From assembly GCF_002742645.2 (NCBI RefSeq), contig NZ_CP033875.1:1900001-1964000 (forward strand): a stretch of DNA of 64,000 nt. The letters are read 5' to 3'. Both the position numbers and the translations under genes were made by a program. Every line of letters begins with the position of its first letter. The stretch's first letter is position 1. Below, piece by piece: positions 19,225 to 29,841 of the stretch. The DNA comes from Caulobacter sp. FWC26 (lineage in GTDB: Bacteria; Pseudomonadota; Alphaproteobacteria; Caulobacterales; Caulobacteraceae). The notes under the pieces are model-generated. The model had not been told where the DNA came from. It saw only the letters and a program-made list of their open reading frames with translations, and did not search any database.

Positions 19225-19803
19225 ATGATCTTTGGCGACAACACGGCTGCGGCGCCGGCCGCGTGGGCGCATATCCAGGCGCGTACCGTCGCGATGGGCT
19301 TCGATATGCCATCTGAGCCGAACACCGGCGCGATGCTCCAACTTCTGGCCGCTTCCAAACCCGGCGGACGGTTTCTGGAACTGGGAACAGGCACCGGCCT
19401 GGCCACGGCTTGGCTTCTGAGCGGAATGGATGGCGCCGCGCGGCTGATCAGCGTGGATGTTGACCTCGCCGTTCAAGGCGTCGCGCGCGAGGCGCTCGTG
19501 GACGAGCGCCTGATCTTCGTGGTGGCCGATGGCTTGGACTATGTACGTGGCCAACAGGCGAGTTCATTCGACATGATCTTCGCCGACGCCTGGCCGGGCA
19601 AGTACGACGGTCTGGACGAGACTTTGGCGCTACTCAAGTCAGGAGGGCTGTACGTGATCGACGATATGACGTCCCAGCCCAATTGGCCGGTGGGACATCA
19701 GGCCAGGGTCGACGGCTTGGTTATCGACCTCGAGCGCCGTCCCGATCTGGCCTTGGTGCGGCTGGACTGGGCTTCGGGCCTCGTCGTCGCCGCGAAGCGG
19801 TAA
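19225..19803 (+). CDS. Class I SAM-dependent methyltransferase
   Basis: A 192-residue methyltransferase of the O-methyltransferase type. The cofactor loop is FLELGTGTGLATAWL, followed by an acidic strand end (ISVDVD) and a FDMIFADAWPGKYDG motif. The C-terminal KSGGLYVIDDM strand completes the Rossmann fold. The start at 19225 is chosen because GAAGAGGA precedes it at good spacing; an ATG at 19198 would add nine residues. It is four bases from the DMT transporter gene, so the two are probably co-transcribed. Its substrate is unknown. Confidence 0.8.
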   Translation: MIFGDNTAAAPAAWAHIQARTVAMGFDMPSEPNTGAMLQLLAASKPGGRFLELGTGTGLATAWLLSGMDGAARLISVDVDLAVQGVAREALVDERLIFVVADGLDYVRGQQASSFDMIFADAWPGKYDGLDETLALLKSGGLYVIDDMTSQPNWPVGHQARVDGLVIDLERRPDLALVRLDWASGLVVAAKR

Positions 19804-19807
19804 GGCG

Positions 19808-20686
19808 ATGATCTGGATTCCCATCACCGTCGCCGCCGCTGCGCTTCAGGTGGCGCGCAACGCCGCGCAGCGGTCCATCATGGGCGACGCCGGACCCTGG
19901 GGTGCAACCCTGGTGCGGTTTCTGTTCGGGCTGCCCTTCGCCACCGTCTTCGCCGTGGCCGCATGGACCCTCACGCCCGGTGCGATCGCTCATCCGACGC
20001 CGGTCTTCTGGGCGGCGTGCTTCGCTGGAGCTGGTCTGCAGATCGCCGCGACGGCGGCTCTGCTGACCGCTATGCAGCGCTCGACCTTCGCTCTGGGCAC
20101 GGCCATGCAGCAGAGCGGCCTGCCGTTCGCCCTGGTCTGGGGCGTGCTCTTCTTTGGCGACCATGTAGGCGTCGTCACCTGGGCCGGAGGGCTGATCGCC
20201 ACGCTGGGCCTTGCGATCCTGACCTGGCCACGCGGCGAGGTCGTCATGCGCAAGGGCGCGGTTTGGGCCGGACTGGGATCGGGCGCGATCTTCGCGCTGA
20301 GCGCCAACTGTTTCCGGCAAGCCAGTCTGGCGTTCGAGCCAGCGCATCCGGCCGCCTCGGCGCTGGTCACCGTGATGGTCGTCCAGGCCATCCAGACGGC
20401 GGCCCTGACGGGTTACCTCGCTTGGCGCGATCGCGGGGCGCTCAGGGCCGTCATCGCCGCCTGGCGACAGTCGCTGGGCGCGGGGTTCTGCGGCGCGGCG
20501 GCGTCCGGGCTCTGGTTCACCGCCATGGCGCTGTCGCCCGTGGGCCCGGTGCGAGCTGTCGGGGTCGTGGAAATGCCGATCGCGGCGATCGCCGGGCGGC
20601 GTCTGTTCAAGGAGCGCCTGACGTTCTCGCAGATGGTCGCTGGACTGATCACGGCCGTCGGCGTGGTCATGGCGGCCCTCGGCTAG
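19808..20686 (+). CDS. DMT superfamily (EamA) transporter
   Basis: A 292-residue inner-membrane protein with about ten hydrophobic segments arranged as two halves, the EamA duplicated-helix pattern. The second half includes the GFCGAAASGLWFTAMALSP segment and ends FKERLTFSQMVAGLITAVGVV, a typical EamA ending. Such proteins export or exchange small metabolites, often amino acids or nucleosides; the substrate cannot be told here. It follows the methyltransferase gene by four bases. Confidence 0.8.
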   Translation: MIWIPITVAAAALQVARNAAQRSIMGDAGPWGATLVRFLFGLPFATVFAVAAWTLTPGAIAHPTPVFWAACFAGAGLQIAATAALLTAMQRSTFALGTAMQQSGLPFALVWGVLFFGDHVGVVTWAGGLIATLGLAILTWPRGEVVMRKGAVWAGLGSGAIFALSANCFRQASLAFEPAHPAASALVTVMVVQAIQTAALTGYLAWRDRGALRAVIAAWRQSLGAGFCGAAASGLWFTAMALSPVGPVRAVGVVEMPIAAIAGRRLFKERLTFSQMVAGLITAVGVVMAALG

Positions 20687-22082
<1,396 letters not shown>

Positions 22083-22129
22083 ACTTAGCGTTCCGCTAGA
22101 GGCGCCGGGGGGCGCCAGGAGAGAAGTCC

Positions 22130-23149
22130 TTGCGCTTTCGCGAAGGTCCACTTGGCGACCTGAAGGTTCCGCTAACCTGGACGGCGGCGGTGGCGCTGAT
22201 CGTGGCTGCGGTCATTGGCGTCGCCTTTCTGCTGGCCGATCGGCGCGAGACGCTTCAGGAGCAGGCCTATGGCGTGACGCGGCAGACCGTCGACACCGTC
22301 GCCCGGCCGGTCAGCGGAGCCATCGCCGCGCCCGGACGCTGGACGGGCCTGGGTCTCGACTATATCCGCAGCTACTTCTTCACCGCGTCCGAGAACCGCC
22401 GGCTGAAAGCCGAACTGGCCGAGATGCGCCAATGGCGGGATCGCGCCTTGGCGCTGCAGGACCAGAACGATCGCTTCAAGAGCCTTCTGGGGCTTCGCAC
22501 CGACCCGCCGATCCCGATGGCGTCGGCCCGCGTCGTCAGCGACAGCCGTGGTCCGTTCGCCAACACCCGTCTCGCCGACGCCGGTTCCGAGCGGGGCATC
22601 GTCGTCGGCAATCCGGTGCTCAACGAGCGTGGCCTCGTGGGCCGCGTCGTCGGCGTATCGCGTGGGGTCAGCCGCGTGTTGCTGCTCACCGACATCGCCT
22701 CGCGCACCCCGGTGATGATCGACCGCACGAACGCCCGCGCTATTCTCACCGGCGACGGCGGCCCCAATCCCAAGCTTGAGTATCTGCGCGGCGTGGATCC
22801 TATCCAGCAAGGCGATCGGGTCGTCACCTCTGGCGATGGCGGCGTGGTGCCGCGCGGCCTGCCGGTCGGCGCGGCCGTGAAGGGCTTGGACGGCCGCTGG
22901 CGTGTGGTGCTGTTCGCCGACCAGGCCTCGATCGACTATGTGCGGATCCTGTTGTTCAAGGACTTCGCCCAGCTCGCCGATGAGCAGCAGTTGCAAGCCA
23001 AGGCCCTGCCGCCGGTCACGACCGAGGACCCCAAGACCTCGATCCTATCCGCCCCGGTCGCCGCGCCGCAGCCCTCTGCTCCGAAACCTCCCGCTCCGAA
23101 GCCGCCGACCAGCGCAGCCCAGCCGCAAGCCGCTGGAGCGCCGCGATGA
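22130..23149 (+). CDS. mreC: Rod shape-determining protein MreC
   Basis: A 339-residue bitopic protein: one N-terminal membrane helix (about 14-36), a coiled coil (about 80-115, ENRRLKAELAEMRQWRDRAL), then the periplasmic beta-barrel pair that binds PBP2 and self-associates. The last 45 residues are Pro/Ala/Lys-rich and probably disordered. The start is a TTG at 22130 with GGAGAG upstream. It overlaps mreD by four bases (ATGA). It links cytoplasmic MreB to the periplasmic synthase complex. Confidence 0.95.
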   Translation: MRFREGPLGDLKVPLTWTAAVALIVAAVIGVAFLLADRRETLQEQAYGVTRQTVDTVARPVSGAIAAPGRWTGLGLDYIRSYFFTASENRRLKAELAEMRQWRDRALALQDQNDRFKSLLGLRTDPPIPMASARVVSDSRGPFANTRLADAGSERGIVVGNPVLNERGLVGRVVGVSRGVSRVLLLTDIASRTPVMIDRTNARAILTGDGGPNPKLEYLRGVDPIQQGDRVVTSGDGGVVPRGLPVGAAVKGLDGRWRVVLFADQASIDYVRILLFKDFAQLADEQQLQAKALPPVTTEDPKTSILSAPVAAPQPSAPKPPAPKPPTSAAQPQAAGAPR

Positions 23150-23661
23150 GCATGAGCGGTGCGCGGCCTCTGAATCCCGGCCGCTGGCTGGGCGTGCCCA
23201 TGCTGATGTGCATGGGCGCGACCATAGTCTTCGCCGCCCCCATTCGGATCTGGGGGCTGCAATTGCCAGAGCCCGTCTTCGCGATGGTGCCGGCCTTCGC
23301 CTGGGCGATGATCCGCCCGTCGATCCTGGCGCCGTTCGCCTTGCTGGTTCTCGGGCTGTTTCTGGATATCTTCTGGGGCGGTCCGACGGGCCTCTGGGGC
23401 CTGTCGCTTCTGGTCGCCTATGCGATGGTGCTGATCCTGCGGAACGCGATGACCGGCCAGAGCAGACCCATGCTTTGGGCCTGGTTCGCGGGCGTGACCG
23501 GGATCGCCATGATCGCCGGTTTCCTCTTCACCATGCTCGACAGCCTGGCCATGCCCAGCCTGCTGGCTGTGTTCTGGCAGTTCCTGGTGACGGCGTTGCT
23601 GTTCCCGTTCGCACACCGGCTCGTCGATCGCTTCGAGGACGCCGACGTGCGGTTCCGGTGA
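23146..23661 (+). CDS. mreD: Rod shape-determining protein MreD
   Basis: A 171-residue integral membrane protein with about five hydrophobic segments, as expected for MreD. The stretch APFALLVLGLFLDIFWGGPTG carries the conserved LGLxxD and GxPxG pattern of the family. It overlaps the end of mreC and lies four bases before mrdA. MreD belongs to the elongasome core with MreC and RodA; its precise activity is not defined. Confidence 0.93.
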   Translation: MSMSGARPLNPGRWLGVPMLMCMGATIVFAAPIRIWGLQLPEPVFAMVPAFAWAMIRPSILAPFALLVLGLFLDIFWGGPTGLWGLSLLVAYAMVLILRNAMTGQSRPMLWAWFAGVTGIAMIAGFLFTMLDSLAMPSLLAVFWQFLVTALLFPFAHRLVDRFEDADVRFR

Positions 23662-23665
23662 GGCG

Positions 23666-25684
23666 ATGAGCGAACCGTCCATCTTCTTTTTCGAGGTCAA
23701 CGAGCGCCAGGGGGTGTTCCACCGGCGCGCGTTCCTTCTGGGCGGGCTCACCGGCATGGGCCTGCTGGCGCTGGGCGGACGGCTCGCGCAATTGCAGCTG
23801 GTCGAAGCGCAGCGCTACCAGAAGCTTTCCGCCGGCAACCAGTTCAACTACCGCCTTGTTCCGCCACCGCGTGGCCTGATCATGGACCGCAACGGCGTTT
23901 CGCTGGCCTCCAACCGGCCCAACTTTCGGCTGATGATCAACAAGGACAAGGGGCTCGAGGCCGAGGCTGTCCTGGACGATCTCTCCAAGCTGGTGCCGAT
24001 CGACGGCACGCGCCGCGCACGGATCCTCAAAGAGCTGGACCGGGCGCCTCGCAAGGCTCCGGTCGTGGTGATGGAGGATCTCTCGTGGGAGGAGTTCTCG
24101 CGCGTCAATATCCGCGCGCCGGAACTCCCCAATGTCACCGCCGACATGGGTGAGGTTCGCGTCTACCCGTTCGGCGGCGCCTTCGCGCACGTCATCGGCT
24201 ATGTCGCCAAGGTTTCCGACCGCGATCTCAAGGCGGCTGAAGGCGACACCACTCAGGACCAGGACCTGTTGCATCACCCGGGCTTCCGGATCGGCAAACA
24301 GGGCGTCGAGAAGGCTTTCGATAAGGAGCTTCGCGGCCGCGCCGGCGCGACCAAGACCGAGGTCGACTCAGTGGGGCGTGTCGTCCGTCTCGACCCGGCC
24401 GGCGATATACCGCCCGTGGCGGGTAAGGCGATCCACCTGACTCTCGACGCCGATATCCAGAACCGTGCGCTCGAGGTGATGGGGGAGGAGAGCGGCGCCA
24501 TCGTCGTGATGGACTGCCGCACGGGTGACCTGCTCTGCATGGCGTCGGCGCCGAGCTTCGACGCCAACCGCTTCGTGCGTGGCCTGTCCGGACCCGAGTA
24601 CAAGGCGCTTGCCGAATATGAGCGAAAGCCGTTGCTCGACAAGGCGATCACCGGGGTCTACCCGCCGGGCTCGACCTTTAAGCCCACGGTCTCGCTCGCC
24701 GCGCTGAGCGCGGGCATCGACCCGGAGGTCCGGATCTTCTGTTCGGGAAGCTGGTACTACGGTGGGCGGACCTGGCGCTGTTACAAGCCCGGCGGTCATG
24801 GCTCACAAAACATGCACGAAGCCATCAAGAACTCGTGCGATATCTATTTCTACCAGACCTCGCTCAAGATCGGTCCGGACGCGATCGCCTCGGCCGCGCG
24901 GGCGATGGGCTTTGGCCAGTTGTTCGACATCGGCATTCCCGGCCAGAAGCGGGGCATCGTGCCGGACCGGGAATGGAAGAAGCGAGCGTTCAAGCGCAAT
25001 CCGGCCAATCAGATCTGGTTCCCGGGCGAGACGCCCAGCTACGGGATCGGGCAGGGCGCTCTGACGGTCAACGCCTTGCAGCTGGCGGTGATGACGGCGC
25101 GTCTGGCCAACACCAAGAAGGCGCTGGTGCCGCGGCTGATCAAGTCGATCGGCGGCGAGGAGCGCCCACGCGGCTCGGATGTCCCAGACCTGCCGTTCGC
25201 GCCCGAGCACCTGGCCTATGTCCGAGCCGGCATGGCGGCTGTGGCCAACGACGTGACGGGCACCGCCTACCGCAACAGCCAATTGGGCCTGGGTGACGTG
25301 CAGATGGCGGGTAAAACCGGCACGGCCCAGGTTCGCAGCTTCGACAAGGGCGTTTCTCGCGACAGCAAGGATGTGCGCTGGCGCCTCAAGGATCACAACC
25401 TGTTCGTCGCTTTCGCCCCCTATGATGACCCGCGCTACGCGGTTTCGGTGATTATCGAGCACGGCGGCTTGGGCGGCGGCACGGCTGGCGCGCCGCGCGC
25501 GCGCGAGGTGATGCGCGTGGCCTTGCTGAAAGATCCTGAAATTCGCGCGCGGATCGAGAAACCCGCGCCCCTACCGGAAGCGGTTCCGGACGACATCATG
25601 GAAGGCGCCGCGCCCGAAGAGCCCATCGAAGGTCCTCCGCCGCCGACGACACCTCCAACGGCTCCGCAGGGAGGCCAGTTATGA
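23666..25684 (+). CDS. mrdA: Penicillin-binding protein 2 (peptidoglycan transpeptidase)
   Basis: A 672-residue class B PBP that cross-links new lateral-wall peptidoglycan. One membrane helix is at about 22-40, followed by the pedestal region with the RGLIMDRNG motif and the transpeptidase domain. Active-site motifs: S336-T-F-K339 (PPGSTFKPT), SCD in NSCDIYFYQT, and K550-T-G-T (AGKTGTAQV). The proline-rich C-terminal tail (about 630-672) is longer than in E. coli. It overlaps mrdB by four bases. Confidence 0.95.
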   Translation: MSEPSIFFFEVNERQGVFHRRAFLLGGLTGMGLLALGGRLAQLQLVEAQRYQKLSAGNQFNYRLVPPPRGLIMDRNGVSLASNRPNFRLMINKDKGLEAEAVLDDLSKLVPIDGTRRARILKELDRAPRKAPVVVMEDLSWEEFSRVNIRAPELPNVTADMGEVRVYPFGGAFAHVIGYVAKVSDRDLKAAEGDTTQDQDLLHHPGFRIGKQGVEKAFDKELRGRAGATKTEVDSVGRVVRLDPAGDIPPVAGKAIHLTLDADIQNRALEVMGEESGAIVVMDCRTGDLLCMASAPSFDANRFVRGLSGPEYKALAEYERKPLLDKAITGVYPPGSTFKPTVSLAALSAGIDPEVRIFCSGSWYYGGRTWRCYKPGGHGSQNMHEAIKNSCDIYFYQTSLKIGPDAIASAARAMGFGQLFDIGIPGQKRGIVPDREWKKRAFKRNPANQIWFPGETPSYGIGQGALTVNALQLAVMTARLANTKKALVPRLIKSIGGEERPRGSDVPDLPFAPEHLAYVRAGMAAVANDVTGTAYRNSQLGLGDVQMAGKTGTAQVRSFDKGVSRDSKDVRWRLKDHNLFVAFAPYDDPRYAVSVIIEHGGLGGGTAGAPRAREVMRVALLKDPEIRARIEKPAPLPEAVPDDIMEGAAPEEPIEGPPPPTTPPTAPQGGQL

Positions 25685-26838
25685 CCCTGAGCGGCGGCCT
25701 TTCCCGGCCCGGCGAGCGCGACCGGCCGACCATCAAGTTCATGGAGATCGACTGGACCTTCTGTCTGGTCCTGTGCCTGATCGCCGGCGCTGGCGCGCTG
25801 ATGCTCTTTTCGATCGCCGGCGCGTCCTGGGAGCCGTGGGCGGCCAACCACCTGATCCGTTTCGGGCTCTACTTCATCATGATGGTCGTCCTGGCCATGT
25901 GTGACCTGCGCTGGTGGTTCATGGCCGCCTACCCGGTCTACGGGGTCGGGCTGCTGTTGCTTATCGCCGTGGAGGTCGCTGGCGATGTGTCGCTCGGCGC
26001 GCAGCGCTGGCTTTCGATCGGCGGTTTTCGGTTTCAGCCGTCCGAGATCATGAAGATCGGCCTCGTGCTGGCCCTGGCGCGCTACTACCACGGCTTGTCC
26101 GCGGACAGCGCCCGAATGTCATGGCGCCTGCTGATACCGGCCACCATGATCGCGCTGCCAGTCTTGCTCGTCGCGCACCAGCCGGACCTTGGCACCGCGT
26201 CGCTGATCGCGGCGACCGGGCTTTCCATCGTCGTCCTGGCCGGTCTCTCGTGGCGGATCATCATCGCAGGGATCGTCGCGGTTATGGTCGCTATCCCGCC
26301 GTTCGTGATGTTCGTGCTGCACGATTACCAGCGCCACCGCGTCATGACCTTCCTGAACCCCGAAGGCGACCCCTCCGGCAAGGGCTACCAGATCGTTCAG
26401 TCAAAGATCGCCTTGGGGTCAGGCGGCCTGCTCGGCAAGGGCTTTGGCCTGGGGTCGCAGAGCCAGTTGAACTTCCTGCCCGAAAAGCAGACCGACTTCA
26501 TCTTCGCCACCCTGGCCGAGGAGTTCGGTTTCGTCGGCTGTTTCGCCGTGCTGTTCCTGTATGGCGCGGTGATCTTCATGGCGCTGCGCATCGCCTCGAT
26601 CAGCCATAGCCACTTCGGGCGCCTGGCAGCCGGCGGCACGATCTCGACCTTCGCGGTCTATGTGCTGATCAACGGCGCGATGGTGATGGGCATGGCCCCG
26701 GTCGTGGGTGTGCCCATGCCGATGCTGTCGTACGGCGGCACAGTCATGCTGACGGTGATGATCGGCTTTGGCCTGATCCAGGCCGTGCGTGTCCACCGCT
26801 ACACCGAGGTGACCAGCGGCAAGGGCTCGCTGGTCTAG
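25681..26838 (+). CDS. mrdB: Rod shape protein RodA (SEDS glycosyltransferase)
   Basis: A 385-residue SEDS polymerase that makes glycan strands from lipid II with PBP2. About ten membrane helices are seen. Family motifs include GAQRWLSIGGFRFQPSE, the catalytic aspartate region HQPDLGTA, the long fourth-loop segment PEGDPSGKGYQIVQSKIALGSGG (in two parts), and MAPVVGVPMPMLSYGG near the end. It shares an ATGA overlap with mrdA, so the two partner enzymes are translationally coupled. Confidence 0.95.
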   Translation: MTLSGGLSRPGERDRPTIKFMEIDWTFCLVLCLIAGAGALMLFSIAGASWEPWAANHLIRFGLYFIMMVVLAMCDLRWWFMAAYPVYGVGLLLLIAVEVAGDVSLGAQRWLSIGGFRFQPSEIMKIGLVLALARYYHGLSADSARMSWRLLIPATMIALPVLLVAHQPDLGTASLIAATGLSIVVLAGLSWRIIIAGIVAVMVAIPPFVMFVLHDYQRHRVMTFLNPEGDPSGKGYQIVQSKIALGSGGLLGKGFGLGSQSQLNFLPEKQTDFIFATLAEEFGFVGCFAVLFLYGAVIFMALRIASISHSHFGRLAAGGTISTFAVYVLINGAMVMGMAPVVGVPMPMLSYGGTVMLTVMIGFGLIQAVRVHRYTEVTSGKGSLV

Positions 26839-27389
26839 TGAACGGGGGCGGGGAGGAACTGCTTCCCGTTGTTGTTACGCCGCGCCTTCGGCTCCGCTGT
26901 TGGCGTCCGAGCGATGCAGCGGCTCTGTCGGCCAACATGACATCCAAGGTGAGCCGTTGGCTCAGCTCATGGCCAGGCCCGACATCAACGGAACTCGCGC
27001 TACAACGCATCGTCGAGGCGAGGGCTGGCGTATGCGAAGGCTGGCACGTGAGCTACGCCATCGAAAGGCTGGCGGATGGTTTGGTGATCGGCGGCTTTGG
27101 CGGCGGCGCGAGAGACCAGCGGACCCGCGTCGAAATCGGCTACCATCTCGCGGAGGCGGCGCACGGCCAAGGCTACATGGGGGAGGCCGCCCAGGCAGGG
27201 CTTTCCGCCTTGTGGTCGCTGCTGCCGGCGGCCGAAACCATCGAAGCCCAGGCTCACCCTGATAACGCAGCCTCGCAAGCGATTCTGACCAAGCTGGGCA
27301 TGAGGTTTGTTGGCGAGCGGCCAGTCTTCGCTTCCGCGCGGGACGCCTGGGAGCCCGGCTGCTGGTACGAGATTGACCGGCCTAGCTGA
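26838..27389 (+). CDS. GNAT-family N-acetyltransferase
   Basis: A 183-residue protein similar to the RimJ/RimL group. It opens with TPRLRLRCWRPSDAAAL, and the acetyl-CoA region shows YHLAEAAHGQGYMGEAAQAG followed by the HPDNAASQAILTKLGMRFVG motif. The acceptor may be a protein N terminus or a small molecule. GTG at 26838 overlaps the last base of the mrdB stop (TAGTG), so it is probably the last gene of the rod-shape operon. It converges with the uracil-DNA glycosylase gene. Confidence 0.82.
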   Translation: MNGGGEELLPVVVTPRLRLRCWRPSDAAALSANMTSKVSRWLSSWPGPTSTELALQRIVEARAGVCEGWHVSYAIERLADGLVIGGFGGGARDQRTRVEIGYHLAEAAHGQGYMGEAAQAGLSALWSLLPAAETIEAQAHPDNAASQAILTKLGMRFVGERPVFASARDAWEPGCWYEIDRPS

Positions 27390-27438
27390 CCAGCGCCGCT
27401 CCTGATCGCGCGGCTCCCAGTTCCGATTCCGGAGCGTG

Positions 27439-28116
27439 CTAGCCCGCCTCGTCCAGATAAGCCTTCACCCGCGCGAACAGGTCCTCGAACATCGGCGTCG
27501 TCAAGCGGCCGGTGTTCGTGTTGAGCCGCGAGCAGTGATAGCTGTTGAAGATCCGATAAGGACCCGCCTGGAACTCCGAGCCATGGCCAGGCACACCCGC
27601 CGAGGCTTTCAGGCCCAGGGTCTTCAGCACGTTGCGGCGCGAGACGTCGCCCAGAGTGACGATGACCTTCAGGTTCGGGAACATCTCAAGCCGCGCCTTC
27701 AGGAATGGCCGGCAGGCGTTTTCCTCCGAGGTTTCGGGCTTGTTGCCGGGCGGGGCGCAGCGGACGGCGTTGGTCACCGCCGCGTCGACCAGCTTCAGCG
27801 AGTCGTCAGGCCGCGCCTCGAACTGGCCGGTGGCGAAGCCGAACTTGATCAGGGTCTCGTAGAGGAGGGCGCCGGCGTAGTCGCCGGTGAACGGCCGGCC
27901 CGTGCGGTTGGCGCCCTTGCGGCCTGGGGCCAGACCCACGACGAGCAGGCGGGCGTTCCTATCGCCGAACGACGGCGCGGGGCCGTTGAACCAGTCCGGG
28001 TAGAGCGCCTGATTTTCGCGGCGATAGGCGACGAGCCGAGGACACAGCGGGCAGTCGCGCGGCGGCTCGGCGGGGTTGGGCACGACTTCGCCGACGATGT
28101 TTGAGGCCTGAGGCAT
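27439..28116 (-). CDS. Uracil-DNA glycosylase, family 5 (UdgB) type
   Basis: A 225-residue glycosylase that excises deaminated bases from DNA. Motif 1 GLAPGRKGANRTGRPF and the C-terminal NSYHCSRLNTNTGRLT motif are those of the UdgB group, whose motif 1 lacks the usual catalytic Asp or Asn. Four cysteines for an iron-sulfur cluster can be suggested: the CPLC pair near residues 18-21, with others in CAPPGNK and CRPF. It starts three bases before the NYN gene stop region, in the same direction as that gene, so they may be co-transcribed. Confidence 0.85.
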   Translation of the reverse strand: MPQASNIVGEVVPNPAEPPRDCPLCPRLVAYRRENQALYPDWFNGPAPSFGDRNARLLVVGLAPGRKGANRTGRPFTGDYAGALLYETLIKFGFATGQFEARPDDSLKLVDAAVTNAVRCAPPGNKPETSEENACRPFLKARLEMFPNLKVIVTLGDVSRRNVLKTLGLKASAGVPGHGSEFQAGPYRIFNSYHCSRLNTNTGRLTTPMFEDLFARVKAYLDEAG

Positions 28117-28118
28117 GC

Positions 28119-28715
28119 TTAGTACTCGTCGTCGGCGTCGCGTTCGGCCGGGGTGCGGCTGTCCATCATCTGGCGGGGCGGCGTGCGCTGAGGGCGGCCG
28201 ATGATGTTTCCGAGATCGGCGAGGTCGACGAAGTTGTCCGCTTGGCGGCGCAGATCATCGCTGGTCATCGGCGGCTGGCTCTTCATGGTCGAGACCACGG
28301 TGACGCGACGGCCCTTGCGCTGCACGGCTTCGACCAGGGCGCGGAAGTCGCCGTCGCCCGAGAACAGCACCAGGTGGTCGGCGGTTTCGGCCATCTGCAG
28401 CATGTCGACGGCGATCTCGATGTCCATGTCGCCGCGCCAGCGCTTGCGGCCCATGCTGTCGGTGAACTCGCGGGCGGGTTTCGTCACCAGGGTAAAGCCG
28501 TTGTAGTCCAGCCAGTCCACGAGGGGACGGATCGGCGAATAGTCGTCATTCTCGGCGATCGCGGTATAGTAGTAGGCGCGGATCAGAATTCCGCGCTTTT
28601 TGAACTCGTCGAGCAGCTTGCGATAGTCGATATCGAAGCCCAGGGCCTTGGCGGCGGAGTAGAGATTGGCCCCGTCGATGAACAGGGCCAGGCGGTCGGT
28701 TGGATAGAAGGTCAC
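28119..28715 (-). CDS. NYN domain protein (LabA/DUF88 family)
   Basis: A 198-residue protein with a PIN-like NYN nuclease fold. Conserved acidic residues are visible in LALFIDGANLY (D14, N17), DMDIEIAVDML and VLFSGDGDFRALVEA, the set expected to bind a metal ion. Family members include cyanobacterial LabA and various RNases; here an RNase role is inferred only. The gene starts close to folK on the opposite strand and precedes the uracil-DNA glycosylase gene. Confidence 0.85.
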   Translation of the reverse strand: MTFYPTDRLALFIDGANLYSAAKALGFDIDYRKLLDEFKKRGILIRAYYYTAIAENDDYSPIRPLVDWLDYNGFTLVTKPAREFTDSMGRKRWRGDMDIEIAVDMLQMAETADHLVLFSGDGDFRALVEAVQRKGRRVTVVSTMKSQPPMTSDDLRRQADNFVDLADLGNIIGRPQRTPPRQMMDSRTPAERDADDEY

Positions 28716-28751
28716 GATAATTCCTTGAAAAATCAGGTCGTTCGAAATGAC

Positions 28752-29258
28752 TTGGACGAGGCCGTGATCGTGGCGCTCGGCTGCAATCTGCCCGGAGCCT
28801 ATACGAGTCGCGAAGCCTTGTTGGAAGCCGCCGTGGCTGCGCTACCCGAGGTGGGTCTAGAGGTGGCGGCGTGTTCAGGCTGGTGGGTCTCGGCCGCCTG
28901 GCCGGACCCGGCGGGTCCGGAATATCTCAATGGTGTTGCGGTCGTACGGACCGACCTTTCACCGCGACAGGTCCTGGACGCGCTGCACGAGGTTGAGCGG
29001 CGGTTCGGTCGGACGAGAGAGCAGGTCAACGCCCCGCGCACGCTCGATTTGGATCTCATCGCCCACGGGCGCAGCGTCCTGGATGACGGCCTCGTCGTAC
29101 CGCATCCGCGCGCCCACCAGCGACTCTTCGTGATGGGGCCGCTCGCCGAACTGGCGTCCGCCTGGGTTCACCCGATCACGGGTGAGTCGGCTTTCCGTCT
29201 GGCCGCCAACGCCACGGTGGGGCTTGACGCGCGCCCCATGACGGCGCTCGGCGCCTAG
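28752..29258 (+). CDS. folK: 2-amino-4-hydroxy-6-hydroxymethyldihydropteridine pyrophosphokinase
   Basis: Transfers pyrophosphate from ATP to the pterin alcohol in folate synthesis. The core is clear: VALGCNLPGAY, EVERRFGRTREQVNAPRTLDLD and VVPHPRAHQRLFVMGPLAE. The frame stays open far upstream across the NYN gene on the other strand, but that part has no relation to FolK. TTG at 28752 puts four residues before the first strand, as in E. coli FolK; TTG at 28725 or GTG at 28764 are alternatives. No start has a strong ribosome binding site. The product would be about 168 residues. Confidence 0.85.
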   Translation: MDEAVIVALGCNLPGAYTSREALLEAAVAALPEVGLEVAACSGWWVSAAWPDPAGPEYLNGVAVVRTDLSPRQVLDALHEVERRFGRTREQVNAPRTLDLDLIAHGRSVLDDGLVVPHPRAHQRLFVMGPLAELASAWVHPITGESAFRLAANATVGLDARPMTALGA

Positions 29259-29280
29259 AGGGTGGACATTGACCCCCGAA

Positions 29281-29298
29281 GCGGGCATAAGCGCCCGC
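29281..29298 (+). terminator. Small stem-loop between folK and rpoZ
   Basis: GCGGGC-ATAAGC-GCCCGC forms a six-base hairpin 22 bases after folK. TTGACC at 29269-29274 just before it resembles a -35 box, so this gap may hold both the end of folK and a promoter for rpoZ-spoT. No T run follows. Both readings are tentative. Confidence 0.35.
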
Positions 29299-29386
29299 TC
29301 GCGAAAGCTGGATGATCGTGCGCGGCGTTGCGTGTCGCCGCACGGAAGCCTATTTTGCGATTGCTCATCGGCAGCCCGAGGAACTC

Positions 29387-29746
29387 ATGGCCCGCGTCAC
29401 CGTCGAAGATTGCGTCGAGAAGGTTCCGAACCGCTTCGCGCTCGTTCTGCTCTCGGCCCACCGCGCCCGCGGCATTTCGGCCGGCGCCGCCCTGATGGTC
29501 GACCGCGACAACGACAAGAACCCGGTCGTGGCCCTGCGCGAGATCGCCGACGACGTGATTGACCACGAAGGCCTGAAGGAACACCTCATCAGCACGCTGC
29601 AGCGCGTTGACGAGCATACCGAGGCCGAGGAAGAGGCCGAAACCCTGGCCCTGCTGGCTGATCCTAGCCACATGCAGATGAGCGAACTGGAACTGGTCCG
29701 CGCGCTGCAAAGCGACCGAGACGGTGGTCAGGAGGAGCGGTACTGA
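29387..29746 (+). CDS. rpoZ: RNA polymerase omega subunit
   Basis: A 119-residue omega subunit. The start [28 protein letters not shown] is the family signature, and [12 protein letters not shown] completes the conserved core; the acidic C-terminal 50 residues are a typical alphaproteobacterial extension. Omega assists beta' folding and forms part of the first ppGpp site on RNA polymerase. The next gene is spoT, so the ppGpp enzyme and part of its receptor share an operon. The ATG at 29387 is preferred over an upstream in-frame start. Confidence 0.95.
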
Positions 29747-29841
29747 GCCCCGACGGCGCAGACCCTCTGACCCTTGAAGCGGTCGGTCAGACCGCTCCAT
29801 CCGAACGCGCGCCCGATAACGAATCGGGCGCGTCGTCGTCT

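Noticed and set aside
28101..28751. Long open frame in phase with folK, running across the NYN gene on the opposite strand
   Set aside because: It has no similarity to FolK and is antisense to a well-supported NYN-domain gene; high GC content makes such frames common.
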